From positions 18,101,982 to 18,165,981 of the forward strand of contig OX388314.1 of NCBI GenBank assembly GCA_947579605.1: 64,000 nt of DNA. The letters are read 5' to 3'. This document shows positions 28,501 through 43,500 of this stretch, in pieces (the stretch's first letter is position 1; each line of letters starts with the position of its first letter). The notes under the pieces were generated by a model. That model was not told the origin of the DNA. It worked only from the letters and a program-made list of their open reading frames with translations, and searched no databases. The stretch comes from Athripsodes cinereus. Its lineage: Eukaryota; Arthropoda; Insecta; Trichoptera; Leptoceridae. The position numbers and the translations under genes are program-made.

Positions 28501-31500
28501 GTTTTAATAATAATAATATTTTTATGTAATTTATTGATTGTAGTTGAGATTTTGTAGGTTAATGGTTTTATTAACTTTCATTTACAATTTTTAACGTTAT
28601 TACTATTTAGTACCTACATTTGTTAAAGAGTTGTCTCATAAAGTAGGTACAGTACATACATCATTGACTGGCCTACGTGTCGTATATTATTATTATTGTT
28701 GTTTATTCATTGTTGTTGTTTTTTTTTGTATATTTATTTACGTATCCACATTCTTTAGATAATACGCGTTAAATAAATTGTATGAATGAATATAATGTGT
28801 TATTTGATAATGATGAAAGGTAATTTGAAAAGCGTTATATAAATAATCTATAGTGAATAATGTAATGGTCTAAATTAGTTCGTCGGTAGCCTGGAGGTAG
28901 AGTCTCGGGCTTCAGAACAAGGGGTCCGTGGTTCGATACCAGGTGCCGGCAAACTCCCCTTTCACGGCACAAGTTTTTAGCTTAATGTGAAAGGCGTATA
29001 AGGTTGTATTTGGGTTTATAACAAAAACCCAGATATATATTTTTTTTTAAAAAATCAATGTCAATGTTTGTGGTATATATCAATAAATTCACCAACTACC
29101 AAATTCTTATGTTTGCTCTCAAATTGTGATTTTATTTTTCTCATGTACGAGAGTAGGTAAAGTCCTGATAATACGATACATTTATATATAATAAAGTTTA
29201 AAATATTACAAATAGTATAAATTATTGGTCCAATTGTTACAAGTGCAATTATTATTTATCATAATTTATTAATTTTATTTTCCAATGTGAATTGGTTACA
29301 ATGTCAATCATTACGTGGTGCTATAAATCAACGATTATACAATACAATGTACAGAGGGTGAGTCTATCGCCGTGAATGCGATATCTTCCAACTAAGTTGG
29401 CTTGAAAAATACTGTCAACTCAACTAATAAGTAGGTACTGCTGAATCAAACAAATACAGTCAGTCAACTGTGCTCAAAGATTGCTTCTAAAAAATCAATA
29501 ACTTATAATTTAAGTTAAATTATTTACTCCTATGTAAACAAAATAATTCATTGTCCCTTTCATTTTTCTTTTCAGACTGCTATCTTCACGGTAGTATTGC
29601 TGCCCTTTAGGGTAGTGGTGATATGCTACCTTCTAGTCACCGCCTGGTTCCTAGCCTGCATAGGCCTCTGGGGACTAAGTGAAGAGGACCTCAGGAGTAG
29701 ACCCATGACAGGATGGAGAAGGTAATTATCAATTTGATTTTTTACCGAATAACCAAAGTTTTATGCATTTTGTAGCTGTATAATATTTATATATAATATG
29801 TGTCAGCGTGGCAATTGGGCAAAAAAATAAGAATTTTTGCTCTCAATTTTGCCAATCTCCTTAATTCTCATGCTTCGGTCTTCTTTTATAGAAACAAAAT
29901 AATATTCAAGAATAATATAGGGTATCTGAAGTAAAGAAATGTGGAGAATTCGTTACTTTCTTAGCCCAAAATTGTTTTGAATAGAAGAGACATTTGTATC
30001 CTGTAGTTTGAAGGTTTTTTTTTCCTTTCTGGAAGTGGAAGAAGTTCGCTTTCCCTTTTATTCACATAGGTATTGTTTTTGAAATTAATATGTTACATAA
30101 AAATAGCGATGTTTTTTTTATTTTTGACACCAATCAAACAGTTTTCTGAAATGTTCATACTACATTGTCATAATTTCTCACCGTTGCGACGTGCGCAATG
30201 TAAATTGCAATAAGATAGTAATTTATTATTAAAGTACATACCTAATTATAATCTGTCTGTTGCCATCAATTCTCACATAAACACATCTCGTACTTTCTTT
30301 TGATATTGCAATGTCGATCCTACCCACCACCGTTGTACAGTGTCACTTTCTAATACTGCCTGATACTTTGCAAACAATACACTACATAATATGATTACAA
30401 TTAGAATATCAATCTTGTGTAGATATTATTGTTTGTTTGTCATTCTACGACTTTTATTTATTATGCCGACTGAATATTAAATTACAAAAAACATTGCGTA
30501 ATTTTTATTGAGTAATGCTATTGTATAAATATTGTGTCTGTTGTGTAATTAAGAACCCAACCTTTTTCAAAAATGTTCACTGTGTCGGTGTTTAGGTAGT
30601 AGAATTTCATAATGAAATTAAAACGCATGTTTTTTTGGAGAACCATGTCAACATAATGGAACATTGTGGAAAATCTAATCGGAAGAAATGAGATTTCGGA
30701 ACGGACTTCCGATTAGATTTTGCACAATATTACATTGTGTAAACATGGTTCTCCAATAGAGATATCTGATTGGTTTTGTCATTTGCACGTTGTGCTCAAA
30801 TAAAACGATAAAAATTAGTAAATATTCTAAACACATTTTCTTTTACTTAATTCATTTTTATTGAGAGATATGTCTTTCGATTTTCAAGGACATTGTCAAT
30901 CAATGAGATGTCCCTTGAAATATGAATGATGTCTCAGTAAAATGCACTGCAGTAGAAAAAACATTTGTTTTTCATTTCACTTCTTCAAAAATGTGACTCG
31001 TTTTTCCTGTCAGTGTTTCGAAGATGGAGAGGATAACCTGTATCTTTATTACATATTGTTAGTTTGCTGGCTACCCCCTTTAAGAAGATGCCGTGATGGT
31101 ATGGATAGTGAGTTTGGAACTATTATTATATCTATAGATTTTGGGGTACGATTACCGTGAGATAAACAACAATTATTGTACATAAGTATAATAATTAAAT
31201 ACCAACTAATTCAACAAGGTTTCAACCACATTGATGATATCATAAGCAGAAAGCTTTTAGTAAAGTTCTTTAGTGGAGTGCTTAGATTTATCATAAAGCT
31301 TAATTCGTCGTTAAAAAATTGTTAAAACTTTCTAGTACGTAGGTACTTATGTGTGAAAATAAAATGAGAAATTAATAAAACCGTTACAATTTAATAATTT
31401 TTAATATACTTAACATAATTATTTGATAACATCTGCTTGATTATTTGTGTACTCCATAGTCCATACATATTCACTACTATAATAGCCCTTTCTAGTTGTA

Positions 31501-34500
31501 ATACCTGTCAACATAAATAATATAATACTTACTACATCTACATACACAAAGTGTGTTTCTTTGATTGTTAAATTTAATAATGATAATATGTAAGTTTTAT
31601 ATGCTGTCTAAAGAACTTATCTACAAGTTCATTTCTGTAATTTGATTTAAACAGCATGTGGTTTGATTTACCTTTATTATCATCATCCGTTTGCATTACT
31701 ATTATCCACAGTATTTGAGGTGTTGTGTTCTTAAACTACACAAGAAACCGCATCATGTACTTTGATTAAATTTCTCAAATTGACTTTGTGCACGCCTTTT
31801 GACACTGCATATTAATTTTATACCGCAACTACAGATACATTTCAGGGCTGATAAAAAGAATATAATTATATTTTAGTTTATTCTATTTTATTTTATTCCA
31901 ATATACGGCGTCAGCCTTTTACATGTGAAAAAATATATGATAGATATAAAAAAGTACATAATATCAAATTCAACAATATTAAGTTTCACATTATAGGTAT
32001 ATATGTAATATTATAGCATTTATGATATAAGAATAACCCTATATCCTTCAAAGCACGAGCTCTGCTCAATTTTGAAGGAACAAATAAAAGAAAGATTATA
32101 TATGTTTTGATTATTATTTTGTATTGATTGTTTATTGTTTTAAGTGTGTATTTTTTACTGAATAAATATTTTAATTTGAATTTCTGTAAAAATATCTGAT
32201 ATACTTATTTTTAATAATTCAATTCATTAAAATATTTAGACAATATGATAAGGATTGACAAACCAATAACCTAAAAAATTGCATATAAATCTTAGTTTTA
32301 TATCTAATGTTACTTATAATTTTGGGTTAGTTGGAAGAGATCGCGCCTTTGCGATAAATTCGCCCTCGGGATATTGATTATATCTAATTTGAATGCATTT
32401 TTTCTATAAAATTGTATGTATTGTGATCAATGTACAGTAAATAATGAATAAATATAAAAGCACTGATTTAGTAGCTACGTTTTTATCTAATGAATGCCCA
32501 TTTCAATAAGTGTTTTTGTTAATTTATTTCAATAAGTTATATTGTAACAAAATATATTAATATTCATTATTGGAGTACGATACGATAAAATTTTCTATTT
32601 GAAAAATAATACATTTGGTATACAATTTTCACGTGAGAAATAAATAAATTAACCGAGTAGGTACATCTTAAAGTTTTCTCATGTTTTGATATTGATATCA
32701 GTACAACCCGCCCATATTTACGTTGTCTCACGTATACCACCTGGTGATATCTAAATAGGTACTCACTGATCTCAGCTAGTGTAATAAAGCTAATATCACT
32801 CTACCCACGATCTATGTATTTATTTATTTATTCATATCATCGTTTCTATGAATTGATCATAATAGCAGTAGTGAGTCCAAACTACTATTGAACTTGCATA
32901 TTATAAGAGTAGGTACACAAGCACCTGCCTATTTTTTTGTGTATTTGATGATGCGCTTGATTTCAGCAGTGCTCATTATTATGATAAATAAATTTCTCAC
33001 TCATAATCTGACCAGATATATTGATATGTTATATTATTTCGACATGTATCGAAATAATATATTTTTTTATTTAACTTATAATTTATCAATCAATACATAA
33101 TAAAAATATAGCTGTTATTCAATATCCACTTCAAATAAACTTCATTCATTCGGAGGAACGAACGAACTTAAATAAACATACCACAGAATAATAGTAAATA
33201 ATGATATTTGAATTAATTTTTACTTCAAACAAGATATCTTGTACTATTTTTCTCTGATAACTTTCTTACATATATATACATAGTTGATATTGTATCATTT
33301 GGTCACTAGCATTCTTTTGGAAATATCATAAATGTGCATATATTATTTCAAATTTGATTAATTTATTTATTTACTTGATTTTGTTTGATGTGAAGAATTC
33401 TTGTTATGATTACAGTAATGTATACAAATTATATGATCAATATTTGGATTTCTTGGGTTTATATAAAACGCTTTGATATATTTGACATTTATTTATTTTT
33501 TACTTACACGTTTGATTATGAAACAGCTTTTAATAAATTTCTTTGTTAAAGTTTTCACTTAGTTTGGTATGATCGTTAAAAACTACCCGTGTGTATAAAT
33601 ATTTTTACTTAGCACAGTTTGTTGTCATTGTAGTCAAATTATATCATCAGGATTTAGATGTTTTAGTTTTTTTTTATAATAAAATACTCTGAAATGGATT
33701 TGCACTTCTTTTAAAACGGTAGCAATTAGATTTTCTTTTATGTGATACCCGGTAAAAATATGTTTACTAATTTCTAAGCATGGTTGCGAGAGTGTTAATA
33801 GGGTTAGAATAAAATAGGTACCAACCCTCATTATGAAAATAATTGATGAATATTTTTATGACCGTTAAAATTAAAAAGCTTATCAAAATAAGTTAATAGG
33901 ATATTATAACTTTTTACTATTTTTTTTATTGTTTAACTGGATTAGACCATGACGCGCAGATGACAAAACCAATCAGATATCTCGATTGGAGAACCATGTT
34001 TACACAATGTACCTAACATTGTACAGAACCTAATCGGATGAAGTGAAAAGGCGTCCCAACGCTTACAAATTTTCACTTCTTATTTGATTTTGCACAATGT
34101 TTCAATGTGTAAACTTGGTTCTCGAATCGATGTGTCTGATTGTTATTCACAGCTATTATTATTCTCATTGTGCAAGACTTACATATTGTATTAAATGAGT
34201 GAGATTGAAAGTATTTTTTACTATCGTATATTTTCATTTTAATTAATTAGTATGCAATACTTCGTACTATTAGGCATATCGAAGTAAAGCTGATACATAT
34301 AAACAATTCTAAATTTGTATACCTTATAGTTGATAATAATATAAACACAACACTACCATTGCCAAGTTTAGTATGCCAAGGTGGACGCTCACAAAATTAA
34401 TATAGTTAACACTCACTCACGGATTTTGTATGCGATGTCGAATGCTTTATACATTTACTATTACCTATCTAAAGTTACATAGCATCACACGCACTATCAT

Positions 34501-37500
34501 ACAATCACCCAATGACGTGCATTTGATTCGAAACTACTTTTACTTTCCGATTTTTTGCACTAGACATCGACCCTCACATAGATATTTATATACATAAGTT
34601 ATGTATTTGGTATAGTTTATCGTTTAATATTTTGAATGTCAAATCTTTATCTATCATACAATACGAAATATTGTTTCATCGAAGTCAAGTTCGTTTTTCT
34701 ATTTCTATGAAAAGTTTGTCTTTCAATAATTAATGTTATTGCAGTTTTCGCATCTTCATATTAAATAATATTGTTAATTATTCAAATATCCAAAATAATA
34801 AGTAGTGTTTAATTGGCTCATTTCATATTTAAAACTACAATACGTGCACCTCGAACAGCTTTGTAGGAAATTACTAGCATACAAGGTTGCTGTTTATACT
34901 GATAATAAAATTGTTAATAAATATTTGAGGCTTTCCTACAAATCATCGCTTACTTTTTGAAAGAAGTTATTTTTGTTATTTACTGAAATTAATATATTAC
35001 TTAACTATAGTTTTTTCATTAATGAAGTAATAAAAAAACATAGTTAGCTAATCAAATATGTTCTAGTAGCTGACGTGAAAGCTCATTGCTAATAAATTTG
35101 GTACCTACTTAATATTAAAAACGTCTGAAAAAATATGCCTATTGTTTAGATTTCTGGTGAATCATATCAGATAGGTATGTATTCAAAATTAGTGTAACTA
35201 ATAAGTAGAGTTCAAGAGCAAGTATGTTATTATATGAATAGAGATGTATTATGAGAGTATAACCATTTTATAAGGTTTCCTTATTGTCAGCTAATGTCTA
35301 GAGTACTGTTCGAGTACTTTATACTACATAGATACTTAGTGAAATGTGTCACGTTCATATGGCAACATAGTGTTCCTAATCCTATTCATGCCCTTGAATG
35401 TTCTATATTAAAAGTTACCAGTTGGTGAATACCTATTTGGATGCTAATACTATTATTAGACAAAAAAGTTTTAGGGAAAATTACAAAATAGATTAAGAAA
35501 TGTATGAATATTGAAAAAAAAACACGACAGACGGTTTTTCCTCCTGCATGACGTATTTACAAGTGGAGGAATATTTTCGGTATTTTATGCGTATGATTTA
35601 ATCAAATTTATTACATTTTGAGTCAATTCCGTTTGAAGAATTATGATAATTATTGACTTGCTGTTGAGTGAATATTTAAATACCTTTCTTTTCAATTAAA
35701 AATTATATCAGATTGTTTTTGATATAGGTTTCATAAATTAGTAATTTTTGTTTTTTAACTGTGTTTGGCGCAGAGATGTATAGTTTCAAGTTATTTATAC
35801 ATATTTTATCATGTAAATAAACAATAAGAGAAATTATTATAGTTTGAGAATTTTGCGGACATGCAAAACAGTCCGATTCCATTTTAGCGACCTATTCAGA
35901 ATCAAATGATATGCAACGTATTAAATCATTTCGAACTGTTATTCATAGACAGGCGGAGACATTCCTTTCTAAAGATAAAACCAATTATCTATTGCGAATA
36001 TTTTTTTTTGCTGCTAGTGCTATAGTAGTAACTACAAGCGATTTAATGGATACCTTCTATCAAGATCTATAATTCAACGTGCGTGGAAAAATATACTAAT
36101 GTACCTACTCCTAAACACATCGCGTATTCAAAAGCTTTGTTCATATAACTCATTGGTAGTATGTTAATTTAGCAATTTTAAATACATATTTTTAGGCAAC
36201 GGTTTTCTACTTTATTTATGATTAAAAATAATTTAATTTAGTACATGTGTATAAAATTGAGGCTATTTTCGATCATCTTATTGATTTTACTGGAACGGAA
36301 ACGTATACGAAGATTTATTAGTATTTCTCTTTTTTGCGTACGTAATTACGTTTCACACGGGAGATGCGTGACAACCAAACCAAACACAAACCAGATTAGT
36401 AATAAGCGTGTCATTATGATGTAAGTAGGTAACTAATGTCAATAATCAGTGTTCAATATTATTGTTTATGTTATTGACAAAATTGAATGTAGGTTTGCTA
36501 TAAATCTAAACACTCCCCTGAACATTCTCTTTAAGCTTGTGTTGTGAAGACGGAGATGCTGGCTGACTTGAAAATCGAACGTGTCCATATATTTCAAGAT
36601 ATACCTAGACATCCCCAACTTCATAAAAATCCATGACTCTATGCTATTAGAAACACAGTATCATATTAAGTAGTTTGGCAATTGTTAATTTAACTACCGA
36701 GAATTTTATATACTGGGTACACGAAGGTTGCTATTATAATTCTAACCCTCTTTGGTTTATTTATTTGTTCAAGAATATGTTTTATTTATTTATTTATTCT
36801 TTACCTACTGTACATTGATTACAAACAAATTCACACAAAAATACTTTTATAACAAATACAATCAATATACAGAGGGCGAGTTTATCGCAGAGATGCGATT
36901 TCTTCCAACTAACATGTTGACGCAAGTCTTATTTAACTAATCAAAAAGTCCTCTATCACACAGTCACTGAAGGCTCTCAAAGGTAATTATAGCTGGAATA
37001 CATGGTCACGTTTTCATACACACTTTATTTTTATGTACCTACCTATTTACATTATAAAGTTCAAGTAGATAGCCGCCGATATTTCAAGTTTTTATTTTCC
37101 TTTATCCTTACTCCATGTGGTCATAAGGCAAATGACGTAAAAAATTCGATAGAGTTGCATAATTACCTATAAACTAATGTACCTACTATTTCTGAATGTA
37201 TCAGGAAAAATATAAAAAAGAAGTAGAAACAAATTATTTCAGTAAATTGTTAATTAGCTATTTCAAATATAATAGCCTTGTGTCTGATATGAAATAAATA
37301 AATTAATTAAAAGTTCCATACTTGCCGTGAAGGTAGATAGGTATTTATTTTCTTAGCTAGTAATTCATTATTTCTTCATTTTTCTTTATCTATATTGAAG
37401 CCTTTATGATTATTTGTAAGTACTTTTTCATATTTATGTTTGAATTTCTATTATTTGTCAGTCAACCCGAATGAGATACGGAAGTGTATGTAATCGTATT

Positions 37501-40500
37501 GATGTATTTAATTTTCCTTTTAAAGACCATAAACCACAAACTCGCACATCACAAAAGAAATTTCCCTTCTTATTCACATACTTTTGTATAATTTAACTGT
37601 CGATAATCTGTACCAACCTGCAGAATAATTTCCTAGTATGTACTCAAGAGGCACCTAAAAGGTATTTGGTTTGTCAGTTGAACTCTTTCTCAAATAACAA
37701 TGAATAACTCAAATAACTATAATTGTCAATTTACCACAAGTCATTTCAGTATATGGCCGAGATATAACTGTAAAGTGTCAAGTACGTGTTACCATAGTAA
37801 CACAATGATTAAGAGAAATCGCTTGCGAAAAATTGAGAATTTTATATGAGCTAAGGAAGTATGCGAATTAACTTATTATAGGGTCGTCCGATGTCCTTAC
37901 CCAGAAAGAATATGAATTAAAAGTATATAAATATTTATTCACTGTGTCGGTGTTTAGGTAGTAGAATTCCGTAACGAAATTAAAAAAAAACAAATGTTTA
38001 CTTCTGCTATATGTTGTAAAAAAATATTTGTTTTTTCATTTCAGTATATAATATTTATTTGTATGTAGAAAAAATGTGGCTATCTATACCATCACAGTAT
38101 ATTCCAATTGTCCTCTTGGTGCCAATGAAAAATTGAGAAATGGATGACATGCCTAAATGACAATGTCTCCTCTTTTATCTTTAAAGTGTATATTATTATT
38201 ATTAATGAACAACTTTACAGCACAGTACTGTGATCATGTAAATCTCTAGGGCGCTTCACAAGCCCTTAAATTAGAAAATTAGAATCGATATCTATGACCA
38301 GTTTTGATTGAAAAATGTGATAGTTAATTGCGGATCAACAAACAAATAGAGTAATGATCTAGAGTTTGTGTGTTCACATTGTGAAAAGACATTTTAAACA
38401 TATTTGATATCAATAAAACACTGTTTTACTTTTCACTATTGATTTATTAATTTTCGTCACAGGCATGTGACTTTAAGAAGGAATTTTCTTGTAATTAGTT
38501 CTCTTGAAAATGTCAAGCTAACTTGACGAAAGCGCTTGAGTATTAATAAATCAATAGTGAAAAGTAAAACAGTGTTTTATTGATATCAAATATGTTTAAA
38601 CAAATAGAGAATTATAACCTAAGATGGATCAAAACGGTGGGATATTAAGATGGATCAACAAGTTTCCCAGAGCACGAACCACGCTCAATTCTGAGATAGG
38701 TTAAATAGAGAATTATATCCTAAGATGGATCAAAACGGTGAGATATTAAGATGGATCAACAAGTTTCCCAGAGCACGAACCACGCTCAATTCTGAGATAG
38801 GTTAAATAGAGAATTATAACCTAAGATGGATCAAAACGGTGGGATATTAAGATGGATCAACAAGTTTCCCAGAGCACGAACCACGCTCAATTCTGGGATA
38901 GGTTTTTGATAAAATAAAGTGATGTTATAATATTATTTATTATTGGAATTATATTAGATTCATTACGGTATCCGCCCTAAAAATAATATTATTCAGAATG
39001 TATAAAATTAACGCTGAATAAATTAAAAGTGATGTATAAAAGAGATTAACTTTTCCGACTTTTAAGTACCTACCTAAGGTACTTTCATGCCTACCAGCTA
39101 TGAATAAACCACGTGTGTTGTCATTTAAATTGTGTAGGTAGGTATCTATTTTTATTTTAGGCAATAAATATGATTTATTTCCTGTCACAGGTTTAATTTT
39201 GTTTTACAATCGAAGTTTAATTTTATTCATTAATGTTTTCATTACGTAGATATCACCGAATGTCTATCAGTTACAAGAGTTTTCATTTTCTATGATTTAC
39301 GTAGTACCATTATATCATTTAAAATTTGAAGTAGTTACTACTTCGCTTTGTAGGTTAAATGGGATTTTTTTTTATACAATATATGCATTTTATAATGAAT
39401 GCGTGTAATAAATTATATACATTGCATTGAACAGCCGTACCTTATATTTTATTACAGTGTGTGAAATTGTCTCTATTTTTGTAATACTTTTACTTATTTG
39501 TTGCGTTGAAAAGGGTCTATAAGATTTTGTAGAAGTAATTAAAATTTCATCTTATATTTTCTCACTGTTTTATTGTATGCCAGAAATCTTATAGATGGCT
39601 TCATGTATTGTGTACTTTTTTACTTATAAATAATATTATTTTCATTTGCTGAAGTATCTATAATTTTATCAGATTCTGTTAATTTTATCTATTGATATTT
39701 TATTTTGGTTGCCTTCTGTTGTTTTATTTTAAAATTGTAATGATAGATGTATGCTTGTAATATTGATTTGTTAATTTTGTGTTTGGTACCTAGGTTTTGT
39801 TATGATATTGTACCTATAATTGTAGCTAATTAGCCGTAAATAAATAAATAAATATTTCTTTGTCAAAGTCTTCTAATTTTGTCTGTGCATCGATGATTAA
39901 ATATTTCAATATGATTCCGTATGTTTTGCAGATGTTAGTGAGAAAAAACGTGTGTGATGAAAGATATCATTATGGTTATATTTTTATTTATGAAATATCT
40001 ATATTATCTAAATATGGTTTTTACTTAATATATACCATATTCTTTTAATAGCTTTATATTCCAGTAGTAAAGTTTGCTTGTTTTTGGAAAAAATAAATTA
40101 ATTTATAAATAAAGTATAATATGTTGTTTTTCATCACAAAAAAAGATATACCTAAACCTTGTAACCATTTTTGATTTTCTGTCTTTGAAACATTTTTCTA
40201 TTGAAATTTTTAGTGAAACATAATGTAAATATAAGTGTAAGTAGGTATGTTAATTATATTAACTAGTTAGATATAACTATGTTTTTACGGACATTATCTT
40301 CACAATATAAATTGTAGAACAACGATCGAGAAAGTACAGGTAGGTATATGTAAATGTTGAGATGCTCATTGTTTTCTTAATGGTTTAAAGAACCCTTGGG
40401 TCATATTATAATATTTGTAAATAATCTCAATAAGGTAAGTATGTACTTAAAGCATATAAATATTTTCCTTAGTAGGTGTATACATTGGTTATAATTTTTT

Positions 40501-43500
40501 TGTTGTACTTACTTTTTTTTATTTTATTACAATCAAGCAGCAAATGATTTTAGCAAAAAAAAAGATTTGGGTTAGTTCGTTCGTAAAAATCGCGCCTCCG
40601 CGATGCTTGCCCGCTGTATATTGATTGCTTGATTGTATTGGATTGAAGTGTATTTTTTGTGTAAATTTGCTTGTAATCAATGTACGGTAAAGAATAAATA
40701 AATAAAAATAAAAACAAGATACCACAATGTATGTTACAAAAATATTAGCCATTGAAGTTTGCTGAATGTTATCTACATTTATTTTTTATTTATTTTTATT
40801 GAACATAACAAAGAAAAATGTATAAAAGGTATAAACATAAGAATATTAGCATTTTTTTCGTCAATTTGTGTGCATGCAGCTTCAAACTGTATTTTACTAT
40901 CTTCGTCTGTTAATTTGTTATTTTCATCTTTTTGTTAAACATGTAAAAGCCTCTGCCATGTAGAAGTTAATAAATGAATTAATTAATTTTAAGATATTGT
41001 GTATTTACCTACTACACATTATTTATACACTGTTTCTTCTCATATTATAATCAATTCTTTGAATGAACGTCTATCTACTATGTAATTAGTCCACGATTTA
41101 GGAAAGACTCGAGGCGTAAATATTACTCACTTATAATGGAATTTCTTTTGTACTTTCTTTGTTATCTTGTTAGTTACATACGTATATACGGGTGAATGTT
41201 TTATCACTTTTAGAAAATCTCTGAATTTCAATCTGGTCAAGTCATTTTAGAAAATAGATATTTACGATTTAGTTTATGATCTATGAGAATTATAATTCGA
41301 CTATATGCAATTAAATTCATTTGATGTATTCGATTTTGCATTGAACCCATGATTCAGGTCTTTATAGTGTTGTGTACTAATCTATACATCTGACGCAACG
41401 TTGAAATATAATTTGTTCTTCATGGTCGCTCAATTAATTATCTAACTATAAAATTCCTTCAACAATAAGTAAATTTTTCGTATATTTAGGTTTCCGTGAT
41501 AAGTAGTACCATGTGCTATTGAAAATAGCAATAATGTGATTGCGATTTCTTCATCCAATAAATAGTTAATTTGTTTTAATAATGACATTATAACTTACAA
41601 TGCTATAAGTGAAAAATGTTCTAATTTTTCATGGCTGTTGATATTTCTAGTAACTTATTACCTTCAAACGTGTAGCATAATATTACGTTACCTTGACAAA
41701 CTATTGCTATCTATATACCTATCAAAAATGATTTTTGATGAATTTAGTATTGCATTGGTGCTAATGAACTTTATATTATCTATTCTATTCAGAACGATCA
41801 AACGCATTGTGTGCTCCCTACTGAAGTTGGTCTTCGCACTGGGGAGTTTTACCAACGTCAAGGTGCGCGGAGTTCCACAGGCGACAACACAAGAAGCTCC
41901 TGTCATCTGCGTTGCTCCTCACTCAAGTTTCTTTGATTCTGTCGCCCTGGTTTACCTCAATGGACCGAGTGTTGTCGCCAAAGCTGAAACGGCACATCTG
42001 CCCTTATTTGGACGTAGGAATCAATCAATATAATATTATGCTATTTTGTTTTGTAGCTCTCTGTGTTTTGTTTTTTTTTTTGCAAGCTTTTGTTTTGTCT
42101 ATTTTATTGCATCAATCAATAATAATAATAATTGTCATCTGAATGTTTTAGTTGCTTGCTTGGCCGTTTTGTCATTTATTATTATCATTTGTTTTTATAT
42201 AATTTGTTTTGTATTCAGATTCATTGTTAAAAAAATATTTCTAGGCTTTAATTTTTAGGCGTTCATGAACTACAATATATTTATGTAATTGTGTTGTTTT
42301 AAGTAGTATAGTGTACCTGTGTATTTATTTTGTTTGAATTATTTTCATATGGGTAGTGACTATAAATATTATCGTATAGTAAACCATTGATAGTTTTTAA
42401 TGCAACTTCAAGTAAAAGTATTGTCTTCATGTGATCTCCAGACTCTCTCTGGTATTATTCGTTCGTTCGCCCCGTACATTATATTATTAAGTATTGTTTT
42501 CTTATTTTTCAGTTTATCATTCATAGCAGTATGGCGTGGAAGATTGTATTGATATCTAAAACCATTATAGTATTATGTATTTATAGATTGAGTGCATTGT
42601 TGTGTATGTTATTTATTCTTTTCGTTCTGCAATTGTCGTTACAGCTGTAGAAAGTACTGACACAAAGTAATATATTGTTATGATTAAATGCAATCATCTC
42701 GTTCGACCCATTCCCACGAGTACCTGTATAATTTTAAGTGTATTTCTTATTAAAACTATTTTTTATTGTATTCATTATAATAGATAAATTATGAAAAGTA
42801 AAATTTAACAAATCCGTTTGATTCGTTCAATTGTTTATGCTAAATAATTGTGATTTACGTAGGTGCTTACTCTGGTTGCAGCTGCAACGGTGTATTTTTA
42901 CTGAATAGTAAAAAAGTGTCGTTTAGACTTAATATTGCTTCTTGCTACTAAAGTAATCATTGAAGTAGATGTCTGTGTTGTAGAATTTAAGTAATTTTCT
43001 TTAGTATGCAACGACAAAAATAACTAAATACCTCCAAATAAATATTTAAGCTTCGAAATTGTATTATTAAAAGAATGAGGGTCGAAGTTGCGCCTAGAAA
43101 GTTCTCAATAATATTTTTTTGTACCTCAGATATAATCAATTGTTTTGGATTTAGTAGAAAAATAGTGATAGGTACCTACTTAATTCTAGGTTTCTATTAT
43201 TCATAATACTCGTATGTACCTTATTTTATTAGTAGTATGAGTTCTCATCTTCGTTGTACTTATTTTCGTAAGTAATAATAATTACGTTGTTATTTTTATG
43301 ATAATAATATGTTTATCAGTTCGATCAAATTGAAATTGTTGTGGATTAAGAAACGTGAATATTCACGCGAGTACATTTCAAACAAATCTACATAATATCT
43401 CATAAATTCGATTGAAGTCTAATACATTTTTATAATAATACCTAATGTAGGTTCTTTTCCAAGTGTACATAGCGTAAAATGAAATTTTTCTTCGTCTCTC

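Larger units (their letters stand above)
1521..29575 (+). other. LPCAT intron 1 (28 kb), overview
   Basis: Bounded by AAG|gtaatg and ttttcag|ACT. The listed repeats occupy roughly a quarter. The remainder (for example 2936-4199, 4293-12032, 17418-18639, 20761-26055) is AT-rich and shows only short, compositionally random open frames and no recognisable exon, RNA gene or element. A slightly GC-richer patch at 11236-11600 is unexplained. Confidence 0.8.
29722..41792 (+). other. LPCAT intron 2 (12.1 kb to exon 3a), overview
   Basis: Bounded by the exon 2 donor gtaatt and the exon 3a acceptor. Apart from the MITEs, foldback, 101-bp array and family H copies listed, it is AT-rich sequence with no coding signal. 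To exon 3b the intron would be 14.2 kb. Confidence 0.8.

Noticed and set aside
38602..38905. RNA pairing element controlling choice between exons 3a and 3b
   Set aside because: The array lies 2.9 kb upstream of 3a and I see no complementary partner near 3b. Nothing in the sequence supports the link.
41638..42033. 131-codon plus-strand frame over exon 3a as a standalone gene
   Set aside because: Same reasoning: only 41793-42013 resembles the family, with matching splice sites at both ends.
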